Source: Atherix ibis | Taxonomy: Eukaryota > Arthropoda > Insecta > Diptera > Athericidae | Assembly (NCBI GenBank): GCA_958298945.1 | Contig: OY282606.1 | Location: forward strand, 57,673,920-57,737,919 | Reading direction: 5' to 3' | DNA length: 64,000 nucleotides | Shown: positions 35,061 through 47,779 of the stretch, one piece after another | Position numbering within the stretch: the stretch's first letter is position 1 | How the letters are laid out: each line of letters starts with the position of its first letter | Translations under genes and position numbers: made by a program | Notes under the pieces: model-generated | The model's database searches: none | What the model was told of the DNA's origin: nothing | What the model saw: only the letters and a program-made list of their open reading frames with translations

Positions 35061-35286
35061 GATAAGCGCGGTTGGTCATTTTGATAAGCGGAAGAGCCAT
35101 GAAATAATATTTTGATCTGGTACATGGCTTATGAATATGATAATTTTTTTTTTTGATAAAATAAATTTCTTTGATGTCCTTGAACTGTGATAGCTTTATA
35201 GTTTTTCCTGAATCGGAAACTTTTTTCAGTAGGTTAATTAATTTGAAATTTGAAAAACGCCAATTTGTCGAACACCTTGTGATAAG
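35061..35286. promoter_or_regulatory. cluster of GATAA motifs
   Basis: Five GATAA words lie within 226 bp: GATAAG at 35,061, 35,083 and 35,281, and GATAA at 35,139 and 35,155. A TGATAG is near 35,189. GATA-factor sites cluster in insect gut and fat-body enhancers, and a P450 exon starts 6.5 kb downstream. In such AT-rich DNA chance clustering is possible. Confidence 0.2.
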
Positions 35287-35758
35287 GAAATAAACCTAAT
35301 AGTTTACTTTTTATTCAAGTTAATTTTTTTCACAAATGGTATTTTCGTTATCTTTAAAATTGGCTTGAGATTATATTATTAAAAATGAGTGTGTATATGA
35401 AGTTACGGAAATGAAATGATTAATTAATAATAGTCTATGAAAAAATAGATTAATTACAATATTTCGTTATATATTTACAAATAAAATTATAATTTTTTAA
35501 TAATATTGTACGATACTAATCTATAATGTGTATGTTCGTGATAGTAGGTATATATACTATCTGTAGCCAATTAACGATTAATAAGCTGGTTTTAATAATA
35601 ATACTGCATATTTTAATTTTATAATATGTCCTTTAATTGGTTTGCATTCATATATATGGGTAAAATGTCCTTCCGTATATATTATTTTAACTGTTTTATT
35701 TATTTATAAACCCTGAAAAATACAATATTTCTAAATTTGAGCCCCAAAATAGAATATA

Positions 35759-36532
35759 CAAGGTCTGTTTAAAAAAGTATGCACGTGTTTTGTCTCCTCT
35801 TTGATTTTTGCTCATTTTCGACCAAAAACAGCATCGCATTAACTTTGCTAAGGAGCTCTTTCAATGTATGCGTGACGACCCAAATTTGCTCCAGAGGGTC
35901 ATAACTGGTGACGAATCATGCGTTTATGGCTATAACGTTGGAACCAAAGCTCAATCATCCCAATGGAAGCTGCCGCGCCAAGTTCTGTCGAATGTGAAGG
36001 TTTTGCTTACAGTTTTCAGGGGCGTACTGCATCATAAGTTCTTGCAACAGGATAGAACGGTCAATAAGGAATGTTGCCTGTAAGTTATGCGCAAGTTGCG
36101 TGAAGCAATACGCCAAAAACGCCCATATTTATGGAAGAACAAAAATTGGATTTTGCACCATAATAACACCCCTGCTCACGCATCGTTGCTTGTGCGCGAA
36201 TTTCTGGCCAAAAACAACACACTTATAATGCCGCAGCCACCGTATTCCCCAGATCTGACCTCTGTTTGAAAATGGATCAAACAGATTCTTTGATCCATTT
36301 TTTGGAATGGGCAAAAATGGAAGACCAGCCAAAACACGTGCAAGCAAAGCAGCCGTCAAAAATTAACTGAACATTTTGTTTGTTCTTGTCGGCATAAGTG
36401 AGAGACATGAGTGCCAACTTGTCGGCATAAGTGAAAGACATGAGTACCAACATAACGCCACAAAAAATCGAAAATCGAGTATACGTAACCCGCAGAAATT
36501 CAAAATTCGTGATACTTTTTGAACAGACCTCG
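35759..36532 (+). mobile_element. 774-bp rearranged mariner with both termini
   Basis: The left end CAAGGTCTGTTTAAAAAAGT follows TA at 35,757-35,758. The right end, inverted, reads CGAGGTCTGTTCAAAAAGTA after TA at 36,533-36,534. Soon after the left terminus the sequence enters the middle of a transposase. After the DLTSV point near 36,266 it switches to sequence that reads in the opposite orientation as an element 5' region, and includes a 33-bp tandem duplication (36,387-36,452). This organisation indicates a deletion plus inversion between the ends. Confidence 0.85.
35808..36269 (+). pseudogene. mariner transposase core fragment
   Basis: FDQKQHRINFAKELFQCM leads into VITGDESCVYGYN with the first catalytic aspartate. 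NVKVLLTVF, VLHHKFLQQDRTVNKE, LREAIRQKRPYLWKNKNWI and LHHNNTPAH follow. In the last, the second catalytic aspartate of HHDNAP is replaced by asparagine. Then come LLVREFLAKNNTLIMPQPPY and SPDLTSV and a stop. One stop lies between CCL and VMRKLRE near 36,083. N-terminal HTH and C-terminus are absent. The protein resembles the mariner at 3,926-5,330 in layout (LREAIR, HH.N.P) and is probably vertumnana-like. Confidence 0.85.
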
Positions 36533-36539
36533 TATCTAC

Positions 36540-37125
36540 AAATTCACTTAATAAAAATAGTTAAATTGCCAATTATATTTACGAGTGAATATTTGTATAA
36601 TCATATCTTCCAAAGATTTTGAAAGAAATTTAACTTATGAAATTATAAACTAAAATATTATTACAATATGTAGTTACTTTTTGGAACTGCACGGTATAAT
36701 TTTATCAAATATCTTTACATCAGAAGAATAATATGAAAAAAATCTATTAAGCCGTAAATATTTCATAGAAGACACAAATATTCTTATAAATATAAAAAAA
36801 AAAATGAAATAAACGAGTATATTTGAAAAATCTTCTATGCATCTTCTTATTTTTTTTTATATAATTTTATTAATAGATAAATAGAAATTTGAGTTATTTT
36901 AAACGTAAAGATACTTAAAAAATATAAGAAAAAATTAACCTGTTCTAAGTTCCGTATATATTTAAAAAAAATCTTCTAATTCAGTGCTGCTCAAGATCAA
37001 ATATATATATTTAGGTACATATGTGTATACTTATGTAAGTATGCTCTTCTATTGCTGAAAAAATTTTGATATTTTATTATATACGTAAATTTATATAAAA
37101 AAGTTGTTTTCTATCTTCTACTGGT
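36540..37125. other. AT-rich spacer, no gene seen
   Basis: No supported feature; runs of A/T. Confidence 0.45.
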
Positions 37126-37129
37126 ATTA

Positions 37130-38110
37130 TACAGGTTGGCACAAAATGAACGCTGTGGTTTAAATTCTTTATAATATTGTAGTTTTATTTTATTTAAGTA
37201 TTATTTTTATTTTTTATAAATATAATATGTTAATGGAGTATATTTTTGGTTTAATTATGAAAAATGATATCTGGCAAGCGACTACCGTTCGCTGCTTCAA
37301 ACTATTTTACATAGCCTTTCGCAAAACTTCAGTCGTTATGGCTTTGATTTCACTGCGAATGTTGTTTTTAATTAGTGATTGTTGCCTTATTAACATATAC
37401 GCTTTCATTCTAATATCCCTAAATGAAATAGTCGGCAGAGGTTAAATCCCACGAATGCGGGGACCAATTGAAATTGCTTCTACGCAAAATAATACGTTCA
37501 CCAAAAATATCATTTAACAGAGCCATTAAGCCCTTTGCAATATGCGCTGTGGCTTCATTTGATTGAAACCGCAGGATTGTGCGGTTTTCCACAGCTGTCT
37601 TTATGGAAACTGTGACACTGTCTTCATTTTCACAAAAAATATGGGCCAATGGTACTTTCGGACGATACACCGCACCATATAGTATGCTTAAGTGGGTGTA
37701 AGTATTGCTGCTAAACTGCTCTTGGATTTTTCGTGTTTTGGCTCGTCTTTGATGGGATAGCCCATGTCCTGCAATTTTGCTTGCTTACGAAGCAATTAAA
37801 TTGGAAATGGGCTTTATCGCTCAATATCAAATTATGAATAAAATCTGCATTTTCTTCTGCTTTTTAGCGGAAGAAAATTGCATAATCAAGTCGTTGCTGT
37901 TAGTCAACGATTGATTATGTAATTTTATGAGAATATGCATAATGTACGCAAAATTCTTTGCAGTGACCTTCGTGATAGTCCAAGTTATGTCGAACGTCGC
38001 CAGTGTTGATGTTTCTGTAATTTTCTGCATATTCTCCTGTCGTTCCATTATCTTCCGGTATCAGGAATCAAAATAATAGACCGTTTACTTTTAAAATAAA
38101 GTTCAACGAT
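37130..38110 (-). mobile_element. DD41D-type transposon relic, degraded
   Basis: On the minus strand: NLILSDKAHFQFNCFVSKQN near 37,780-37,840 is the SDEAHF..N..V.KQNCR block (first catalytic D). VPLAHIFCENEDSVTV and ATAHIAKGLMALLNDIFGER (37,490-37,655) match the E.ATAHIA..L..L...FG.R region. WSPHSWDLTSADYF (37,425-37,465) holds the third aspartate. The second catalytic motif reads SNEATAH in place of QDGATAH, so its aspartate is replaced. Multiple frameshifts occur. The termini are not clearly resolved. Confidence 0.75.
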
Positions 38111-38114
38111 TTTG

Positions 38115-39475
38115 GTTCGTTGTTCGATTGTCTATTGTTCAATTAAAATTTTTTAAGTCTACTTTACAACATACGGAAATTTAAAAAAAAAAACAAATAA
38201 TATTAAAAATGTACAAGGATAATGATCTATAATGTTCATTTACACCACCCTACCCAAAAGTAGATTTAGTATAATTTCAACATTTTCATATGAACCAATT
38301 TTTCATTTTTTTTTTTAAATATTAATCAAGAGCAAAAATATAGTTAAGTGCATTAAGTAAACTATAATAAATTGCATTTTATACACAAATACACTTAATT
38401 AATACATTTTATTTTATGTGTATTAATAGAAAAATTTATATGTTTAGAGCAAAATTTGTATACTGTTGCGTTGAGTTCTTCTAATACCCATATAGCAAGA
38501 ATACTATTTCTCATAAGTTATTTAGCAATATTTAGTAACTTTATTTGCTTTCGAAAAACATGTAAAAAATTGCAAATATTTAAAAAAATAATTCATATAA
38601 TATTGAATAGATTATTTTCTACTATACACTTAGGAAAAATACTAACTAAAATTTTTTATTATGACTAACATAAATCCTTTAATAAGAAACTTCTAAAATA
38701 TTAGTAGTTGGTATATAAAAATATTTGTAACCATCTAACTTTATCAGTATGCAAACAATTATTCATATAAATATTTTTTGATTTAGTATAGTTTTATATA
38801 AATACTACATATTCGTATTTATTTAATCAAATTTTTTAAAAAGATCAAAAATTAATTTTTTTAAAAGTCTCGCAAAAGCATTGCGGTAAAATAATTAAAA
38901 AATGATGGTAAAAATTTACGATTAATAAAAAAAAGAGTAATTGATTTTATCGTTAAGATGTCTTAACATGATGTCTAGATTGAAAGAACTTACTTATAAA
39001 TGAATATCTTTATACATGTTCTAAAAAAATAAATTAAAAGTTTAGAAAACTTTCAAATTTATAAATTAATGTTAAGTATAAAGGATTGTGAAATACCCCT
39101 TTTAATAAAAAAAATTTGGCTTACATCATATGAAATTAAAGTAAATAAGAGATTAAATGTACACGCTACTTTTACCACCTGTCGAAAATAATGTATTACA
39201 TTATTCCTTAGTAGTAGTATTATACCAAAAAAATCAAAAGCAAGTTCTTTAGGACTTTACATTGACATACAATTAACTTAGAATCCCCATGCACCACTGA
39301 AAAGACTCGAAATACACCGATAATACAGACAATTACTTATTTTATAATTACACGCACAATCCAACCCATTAATAAATAGTAAGCTGCTTATTTAAAATAC
39401 AGTACTAAAACCGATCTGGACTTACACAGTTGAGTTTTATGGTTCGACCAAGCATTCCAATTTCTGTAGAATTCA
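38115..39475. other. AT-rich intergenic DNA, no gene seen
   Basis: No supported gene. A 70-codon plus-strand frame at 38,456-38,668 is hydrophobic and low-complexity. Confidence 0.5.
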
Positions 39476-39479
39476 ATCC

Positions 39480-39990
39480 TTATCGTCAAGAATACTACGC
39501 TCCTTTCTATGCCCGTAATAATATAATTCTTTTCTTTGAAGTTTGTTCATGCAACGTTACGAAAAATTTCACGTCTGATTATCCAAATATGCTTATCCTT
39601 ATATAAAATAATTATCTTCAGAAACTCTTCAAAAAAAAGTGCTCGAAAGGCTCAGAGAAGGTGTTCTTCCTCAACAAGGTTTTATCATGAAAATGGATTT
39701 ATTACTTGATCTAAGTTCATGAGGCTTTTTTTGCTTCTTAAGATTAAAAAACATATAGATAACATCCAAAGCAGCATAACCGAAAAGCTGAAGACGATTC
39801 CACTTGAAAATGAAGCCTTCCAACACTGCTATGAACAGAGTAGACAACTCCTCCACCGATCTGTAGCTCCTGAAAGGAACTAATTTGAAGAGGGTAGATA
39901 ACATTGATGTATAAAAATAAAATAAAATTATCGTACAAAAAAATTAGCTTCATTAATAATAAGTTCTTGGTATATATAGAGACACGCTAA
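39480..39990 (+). mobile_element. mariner relic (VDNIQ family), C-terminal half
   Basis: In plus orientation VLERLREGVLPQQG near 39,638-39,680 marks the region before the HDNAP motif, which is lost. DLSS.GFFCFLRLKKHIDN near 39,709-39,765 is the degraded third-aspartate block. NIQSSITEKLKTIPLE and AFQHCYEQ...LLHR.VAPERN (39,763-39,880) are the C-terminus, followed by an FEEGR-like remnant of the usual YFEGD ending. The same C-terminal signature occurs at 16,160, 30,840 and 51,300. Confidence 0.75.
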
Positions 39991-39999
39991 TGGATTTTC

Positions 40000-40380
40000 A
40001 CTTTTCCCGCATATGTTCCTGTGAGTTGCTTGTGCATCAAATTTACTCATTACTTATTTTAGTTGGAAATATAAAATACAAATAAAAAATAGGAATCAAA
40101 ATATTTCTATTTAAATTATTATATAATATTTTAGATATTAGCCAGTAAAAACAATCTTGTGTATGTATGTTAATCTGAAAACAAGCATCACCATTTTTAA
40201 AAATTTATATAAAACTTAAAAAAATAATTTCAAAAAAATATTATTTTGTTATTATTAAATTTTGTAAAAAAATTTACATTTATAAAGAACAAAGCCCAAA
40301 AAAAAAACAAAAACAACATATCGATAGCAACTAAACACTGCTTTCATAGTTAGTATGAGAAAATGTAAATTTTATTAACC
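40000..40380. other. AT-rich spacer upstream of the P450 exon
   Basis: No supported feature. Confidence 0.45.
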
Positions 40381-40660
40381 TCGTCCTTTATACCACTCCT
40401 GAGACGATCAATTCACTATTTCCTCTAAGATTCAACAACTCTTTTCCAAATCCTCACTTCAATTTCCTTAATGAATCTAATGATTCCATCAAATTTAACC
40501 ACTTCTAATTACTCTCTCCAGCTAACTATAGATCAGTTTCATTAGATAAGCTGGCAATGTCAACCAACACGTAACATGAAGTTGCCAGCTGGCCTCATGG
40601 TGGTGGCGCTACAGAATGGCCTCTAGCGCTTATCTCAGAGACTTTACGTTACAAACAAAT
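40381..40660. promoter_or_regulatory. less AT-rich block 1.1-1.4 kb upstream of the P450 start
   Basis: This 280-bp block has distinctly lower AT content and unique sequence, including AAGCTGGCAATGTCAACC and an inverted GTTGCCAGCTGGCC nearby and TGGTGGTGGCGCTACAG. No transposon protein is visible. Its position upstream of the only host exon makes it a candidate cis-regulatory element, but this is inference. Confidence 0.25.
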
Positions 40661-40669
40661 AAATATAAT

Positions 40670-41776
40670 TCAATTTGTTTATAAACAAATTTACTACGAG
40701 TAGTAACATCTATACAGACAGTAAGTGCAGTGTGGAGACTTTTTCAATAGTCACGGACAGAAACATAGTCAGAAATACATGTTAATACACACCGAATATT
40801 TGGGTTTCAAAATATTTGGCATCTAAAACTAAAAAATTGAATAAAACATCAATTTATAGGAAAAACAAAATTCTGATACTATGCATTAATGGAAACCAAT
40901 TAAAAATTGTTATATTCCTTTTAGTATTTTATTTAAAAAAGTTTAAATAAAATAAAAAACATAATTATGAAAATTTTTTATTCTAAATTTAATTTCAAGG
41001 AAAAGTAATGCAGCATTTTTAAAATGCCTATACACTAATAACATATTACTTATAGTTCAAATAATAATTTTAATCGAGTTTAAATGAGCCGCATACATAT
41101 ACCAATACCAATTGTGATACAATATCGAAATTTTTGTGGTTGTATTTGTTTTTATAAGCAAAAGATACGAATTTCATAGATTCGAGCACCTGTAATTTGG
41201 ATAGTCCAATGGCTACATTGTTAAAAATAATTCAGTTCCCTCGTTTCCGTATTTCTTTGTGTGAGTTTTTCTTTCCTTCTCTGTAAACAGTTTAAGGTCT
41301 CTGAAAATTTCGGCGTCGAATTTATAGTAAAGCAAATGTAGCCAGTATGGCATTTGCGAGCAGATCGCTTTACCGTTCATAGTTAATTTTGATAACGTTT
41401 CATCTGCGCAGAGTTTACTTTCGGGTGGCTGATATTGAAATATTTTTAACCGATTCTATTTTGAAATATTTCCAATATATATTTTTAAGTGCGTTTTAAT
41501 GTTTAAGTGGCTAAATTTAAGTATTTCTATCAGAAAATCTTAATAAAAACGTAAACTTGTGAGTGTTTGTTCCTACTTTTTTTTCAAATTGAAATGAGTG
41601 AAAAAACGAAATTTTTGAAAATATTTCAAATTTAACAAAATAATAATATTTTTAGTGCATGTGTAAAATTAATGCAGTGGTATTCTTATGATAGATAAAA
41701 TTCGTCAAATAAATCAAATTCTAATTCTCAGTTGAAAATATAAAAATAAATTCTTTGTTCATTATAATATAACAAT
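40670..41776 (+). promoter_or_regulatory. probable 5' flank and leader of the P450 gene
   Basis: The 41,200-41,460 segment has mixed composition (for example GCGAGCAGATCGCTTTACCG at 41,355), and everything from 41,460 to the ATG is AT-rich, as fly 5' leaders often are. I see no clear TATA box, and TCATAGTT at about 41,378 is only a weak initiator candidate. The transcription start cannot be placed. Confidence 0.3.
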
Positions 41777-41996
41777 ATGATATCGTTTATATCACAAAGT
41801 GTAATTCTGTCACAATCGGCAAAATTGGCTAACAATTTTTCACCGATCACATTAATATTATTAACATCGGTTCTTATATTTATTGTTGTGTACAATAAAC
41901 GACGTGCACGAATGGTTAAATTGATACAAAAAATTCCAGGACCCTATGCACTTCCCATACTTGGCAATACTGTCGAAACTAATGTCGATCATGATG
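41777..41996 (+). CDS. Cyp4c3: cytochrome P450 CYP4 family, first coding exon (Cyp4c3-like)
   Basis: The exon encodes 73 complete codons plus one base. Residues about 22-39 (SPITLILLTSVLIFIVVY) form the N-terminal membrane anchor that tethers microsomal P450s to the endoplasmic reticulum. A basic stop-transfer patch KRRAR follows, then KLIQKIPGPYALPILGN with the proline-rich IPGP hinge at 53-56, and TNVDHD at the end. Fly CYP4C3-type proteins continue NVDHDE; the exon breaks exactly there, after the first G of the next codon, at GATG|GTGAGT (donor at 41,997). The split codon would become E with any exon beginning AA or AG. ATG 41,777 has an A at -3 and is the first in-frame methionine of a full-length anchor. 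CYP4 enzymes are haem monooxygenases, often omega-hydroxylating fatty acids; substrate here unknown. No exon 2, I-helix or haem-binding FxxGxxxC segment was found downstream. Confidence 0.75.
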
Positions 41997-44900
41997 GTGA
42001 GTTTATGATTATTAACATTATTAAAAATCGTTAAAATATTTTTTGGAAAAATGTTTATTTGTAATAAAATAAAAATGTTTTTAAAGTTTTTCCTAAGTAA
42101 TCTCTTAAAATAATGTAGACTAAATAGTGGCGTTATTCCAATTATTTCTATAAAAGAGTAAAATGTTTATTTTTGATAAGCTACTTGTTAAAATTTAAAA
42201 TCATAGAAATTATTTAATTATCAATAACCAATTCATAACAATAACATTAACTAATATAAAAGAATATAATACAAATTGTGATTGTTGTTTGAGATAAACT
42301 TTTGTGTTTGGTTTTGTGAAATAAACTACAAAATAAATTTTATAAATTAGCTTGACAAGAGCCAAGATATAATTTTTTAAAATAATATTTAATAGCGAGA
42401 TCCTCTTAATATTCTAACAAATATCTAACCAAGATAATAAAATTTTGAAAAAAAATTTAATATGAACTGTTATTATTTAAATATTATACAGAATAGTAAG
42501 ACAGATACAACTTTTCATAATTTGCATTATTTCATATTTTTGAAAATATTATAAATTTACCATTTGTAAATAAAGAAAAAACTATTAATACTATTTATTA
42601 CACTTAAAAAATTGTACTTTATTTCGAAATATTTAATTAAAAATATATACAATTTTTTTTATGTTCATAAAATAAATAAATTATTTGTAAATTTGTATTT
42701 CTAAAAATTAAAAAAATTACAATTTTTTTTAATTCACAATTTCTGATTATCTTGTAAGAAATAATTCCCAATTATAACACAACGGATAAACTTGGAAGCG
42801 CCTTATCTACACATAATTGAACTCTTTAATGTTAATTGCCATCTGTCCATGAATAATAATTTTAGGTGATAATTAATAGAAATACTATCGTACTACAAAA
42901 ATATCATTTTGCTCTCCTATAGCCAGATACTGAGAGTGAAATACGATTTTATGACGAGCACGTCTGCATATCCATCAAGATTATACTTTCGTTTGAGATT
43001 TTGAGTAAAGTGTGAAAACTGATTACGAAACGGTAGCATTTTCAAAATACAGATAAATTACAAAGTTGTATCTGCTCATCGATATGTAGTATAAATTATT
43101 TTATTGTTGTTACTCACAACAATAAAACTGTCCCAAGCTATAATAGTGATAAATTTCATTGTATATATGGAAATATTGATCCCGCAAGTACTCGTCGTAG
43201 ATCTCAACGCATTGAAATATTACTTTTTGTCGTACTTAAAAATAAAAATAAATTATGAAAAAATTAAAAAACAAAAATATAGTAGATGCACTACTCGTAT
43301 TTTCTAAAATTATGAACTATGAATTTATGAGTTCGTATACATTCTAAATGAATAGGTTTTTTTTTTAAATTTTGCCATCGGTTAAACTACCTTGAAACTA
43401 TTGTAACCAAATAGAGATTATCTATGAGTACATGTGCAGAATTATAGTAAATATTTTACATGTTGCATAGTTCAACTTATGGAAGACGACAAACCTTTTT
43501 TAATGCAAATAGTTCTCCTTGATATAAATGGATGATTTTTTTTATGCTAATCGTTTGCAAAACATCATAACTAACATAATCTGTATTGTTTTTAAATTTT
43601 TACAAAATATAATATTCTATTATATCTGCTTTAATGTTGATGAGTTTTTATTTCCTTTCATTAAATTCAGCTTTATTAGGATGTATCCATTACACTTTAT
43701 ATCAAACTTAATATATAGTATGAGTATATAATTTTGTAGCAATTTATACAAAAAAATTCGAAAAAAGATGGATAACACTTTTTAATTTATAAAAATCAAA
43801 TATTTATCTTCCTTTAAGTAAAATTACTAAGAAAATAATTGATTTTTTTACGAATGAAGATATTTTATTGAAAAAAGTCTTTAATAAATATATTATGATT
43901 CCGAAATATTATTAACAATTTATACTTTAAAATAGCATATGCAAATCAATTTTATTAAAAGATATTTGAAATTTTGACAAAAATATATAAAAAGCTTGCA
44001 AATACCCCCTATACTAGTTTGTTTCATAAGAATTATTTAAATATTTGAGAAATAAATATTTCTAGGGATAAAAATAATAAAAGGTTTTTATGGAAGAGAA
44101 TTTATCAAAAAAAAATAGATATATTTTAGTTTGAGAGTAATTTTGTATTGTAAATGGTTCTCAATTTATTTGCCTAAAATTATCTATCTACTGATGTGGA
44201 CATTAAGACACTGTTCTAAATCTAATTATAAAAATTTTTATGTTTATTTTATTTCGAGTATAATAATATACACATATATACTTGGCAAAGTATATAAGGT
44301 AGTTATTTATAACAATTACGTGTACAGTACCCTAAATAAATTTTTGTTTGTTTGTATATAAAGTTTCTGTGACAAAAGCCCCAGAGGTCATTAGTGACTA
44401 AATAAGTATTTTTTCTATAAATTATTCGCTAAAATTATGTTACATATAATTAAACATTTAAAAATAATCAAAACAAAAGATAAATATGATTAAAAATATA
44501 CTAAAATTATTGTACATTTATTAAGATAAATAAAACAACAAATTATATTTAATACGTATTCATTAAGAATTGAATATAATTTTTTTTAAATCAATTGACA
44601 TTAAATTAATGAGATACGTAAATCGAATTAAAATCTAAATCACTTTTACTAAATCATAGAACATTAATGATTGAATAATAATGTTTAAACATAATCCAGT
44701 AATTTTTTTAATAAATTTGTAAACATAAATGCGCTTTGGTGGATATAAACTCGTATATCTTATATGAAATAATTTTGGCACAGTATCAAAATTGTGAGCC
44801 CTTTTGATTATACACATATGTACTTTCTTTTCTTTTAAAGTTTTTCTTCGCATTAGGAATCTTTCCTATATCGGCGTTTAGTTTAACCCAATATTACGCC

Positions 44901-45015
44901 GCTTGGTTCCTTAATATAACAACATACCATATGTTGGAAATAAATTCCCGCTTATTTTATATTACTTGATTCAATATGTGTATGAAAAACTGGACAATTA
45001 TTTCTTAAGAGTTTT
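41997..45015 (+). other. start of P450 intron 1, AT-rich, no exon seen
   Basis: The segment begins with a consensus donor GTGAGT. No P450-like exon is visible. The plus-strand frames at 43,104, 43,528 and 44,131 are hydrophobic, low-complexity and unlike any P450 segment. Confidence 0.5.
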
Positions 45016-45019
45016 TCAT

Positions 45020-45870
45020 GATTGAGGATTGAGTTTAATAATTGTGTCATCCTGGACTCCTCTGGAAACTCACAAGATTTCTTCCTTCAACATACTACTT
45101 TAACATATATTCATATATCTCCCAACGTCATTTCCAAGTTGCAATTAAATCAGAATTCTCGGAAATATATCCTAGTCTATCCGGAGTCCCACAAGGCAGT
45201 ATCCTTGATCCCATTTTATACAATATAATATTTATACCCATGACAACCAATCTGATTCTACTACTATCTTTGTACTTATAAAGATGATACGTCCATACTT
45301 GCTACCCATACAAATCCTGACATAGTTTCCAACAATTTAAAATCCCATATACACAACCTTGAATCCTGGTTTAAGCGATGGAGAGTGAGGGTAAATGAAC
45401 AGAGGAGTGCTCGCATTACTTTCACTCTTTGTCAGGACAACCTACCCCTTTATACCTTAATAGCAATACGATTCCACAATATGATGAAGTACGTTAGTTG
45501 GGACAAGAGATTAACATGAAACCTATATACTAGACTAAAAAGAGTTGAAGCTAACAGACGTTACCTACAACTTCTTAGACTACCTACAACTTCTTAGCTC
45601 GAAATTAACAACAAAAAGTGAACTTCTAACCTACAATACAATTATAAAACCTATTTGGACATATGGAATTGAATTTTGGGGTTCAAGGAAACGTTCGAAT
45701 TCCTATCGCATCTAGGCCTTACAATCTAAGATCCTCCTTAAAATTGTTAATTACCCTTTTTATGTTCGTAACACCGTAATACATCGTGATCTAAATATTC
45801 CCTTTCTTCAGGACCTGTGCATTTCCGGCTATCAAAAATTTCACTCCCGTTTAAAAGTTTGCAGGTAAAA
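45020..45870 (+). mobile_element. Jockey-like LINE fragment (copy 1), reverse transcriptase and tail
   Basis: In plus orientation: SQRHFQVAIKSEFSEIYPSL then SGVPQGSILDPILYN (45,110-45,225), the reverse-transcriptase PQG block. The catalytic YADD box is degraded near 45,270. Then come NLKSHIHNLESWFKRWRVRV, NEQRSARITFTL, a YVSWDKRLT remnant and RLKRVEANRRYLQLL (45,330-45,590), and YNTIIKPIWTYGIEFWGS (45,637-45,690). VRNTVIHRDLNIPF lies near 45,765-45,810. It ends with an A-rich tail from about 45,865. There are frameshifts and stops throughout, plus a tiny CTACCTACAACTTCTTAG tandem duplication at about 45,563-45,597. It lies inside the presumptive P450 intron. A second copy of the family lies at 62,940-63,380. 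Confidence 0.8.
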
Positions 45871-45879
45871 AAATAAAAA

Positions 45880-47775
45880 AAAATATAAAAATAGGAAATT
45901 ATAAAAAAAAATGGTTTAATAAGTGTAGAAAAGTGATGATTCTAAATATTCTTTTTAAATATATATTTTAAGAAAGAAGTCGCATTATTTAATATATTCT
46001 TCAGATGATAAAAAATAGATTGATAATTTAGTATCCATTATTGAATTTAGTCATTTAATTTTTTTTTTTGGACCCAAAGATCTAGAACTTTGGCTCAGCC
46101 GCCCAAACAGTCCAATTTATATTTTTAAAGTCCTTGACAGTCCAGTTTTGATTGAATCAAGTCCAATCCAAGCTTTTTCTTACTTTGAGAACTTGGCAAT
46201 GGTTTTGTCACCGCCACGCACTTAAATAAACTAGCAGTACCAGTTTCGAACAAATGTGTTGCTATGAAGGTGCCAAGGATACTTTTATCCTACAGTATTT
46301 ATATATATTATTTCACCTCAAAAAGGTTGTTTTCAATTGTTCAATGTATATAATGAAATAAATTTAATTAATAACTGCGCAAAGAATTCTTTTGTATAAG
46401 TTGGTTAATTAACACTTCTGCAATTAATTGCTCATTTTTTTTTTTTAAATTATCTTAAGAAATGCTAATTTTGTTAATAATCATATTATCTTTTTAACAA
46501 TTTTACAAAAATAATGTTTTTTTATACAATATTATTGAGTAAATCTTTTATAAAAAGCAAAAATAAAATAAAATTTTCTAAAAATAAATACTCCTTAAAT
46601 AAAATAAAAATTGCTATTAATTACTTTTTATGTAAAAAAACTAAAATTATTATTTTTTAATAGAAATACTACAATCTATACAATAAAATTAAAGTAAAAA
46701 TACAGTACAATTATAAAAATATTTAATTTTTTACCTATTAGATTAGTAATTACAATTTTCTTAAGAAATTCAAGAAATTCAAAGATATGTGTAATAGATA
46801 AAACATAAAATAATTCTAATTTTTACTTGAATTATAATTAACTGTCTGGAGCGAAACAAATGAATCTATGATATTTAAGCGTCATATAATACCAAAACAA
46901 AAAAAAATGAAGTTTAATACCAAAACAAACGTGAAAATCATTTTTTTTGTATTAGACTTTGGGTGTCCCTAATAGGTATATAGACTAATTAATGATTATT
47001 TTAACTGCAACTATGGAACTCTTATAAATATATGTTCAAATATTTCAGGAAGTGTATAAATTTAGTATATTATATACTACAATATCGAAAGGGCCTCTGT
47101 TATTTCGTACTGGTAACAAATATTATTGTTTATAAAATATTTCCTAAGATTTTGAATTTTATTATCCAAATTTTAGTCTAAAATTTTAGTTTATTTCTTA
47201 TCTAAAATAAATTTTACTTTCAATAATAGTCCAGAAGAAATATCTCCATATTAGTATTAATAAGTTTATATTATTTTATATAATTTCCGTAATTTACATC
47301 ATTCTCGCCTCTCTCATAATACGGTTATATAACATTAAAATATGGTTAAACGAAAACATCTTTTAATGTTAATTCGTGTCATACATTTATGCACTTTATT
47401 TTTTTTTAAATAATCAATACAGGAAATACACAAATTCTAATTTTAAAAAAAGTTTTTTTAATATTATCGATCATTCATGCAATCGCTTTTGGAGTCATTA
47501 ATTGAGGTAGGTTTATTTAATGTTTCGACTAGAATATGAGACGAGACGACTTGATGCATCGGAATATACAAAAGTAATATATAATATTTTTATTTGATTT
47601 TTCTTCTAAATCCATGGTTAAAGGCAATAATATTAAATAAATGATATTGCTACAGGGAGGAGACATTCAATTTTGGTAGCATATATACCACCTGTATTTT
47701 CACACGGGTGACATGCAATTGAGGGGAATTTAAATGTATTTTTAATTTTTTTAAATTTACTTGTTGAATAAAGAT
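45880..47775. other. AT-rich DNA, one unrecognised less AT-rich patch
   Basis: The 46,070-46,280 patch contains the words CAGTCCAATTTA, CAGTCCAGTTTTG and AAGTCCAATCC as loose direct repeats and TTGTCACCGCCACGCAC. It is probably a transposon or satellite scrap. The remainder has no supported feature. Confidence 0.4.
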
Positions 47776-47779
47776 GCCG

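Noticed and set aside
43104..44361. Frames at 43,104, 43,528 and 44,131 as possible P450 exon 2
   Set aside because: They lack any P450 motif (no W...R helix C pattern, no proline-rich continuation) and are AT-driven hydrophobic peptides.
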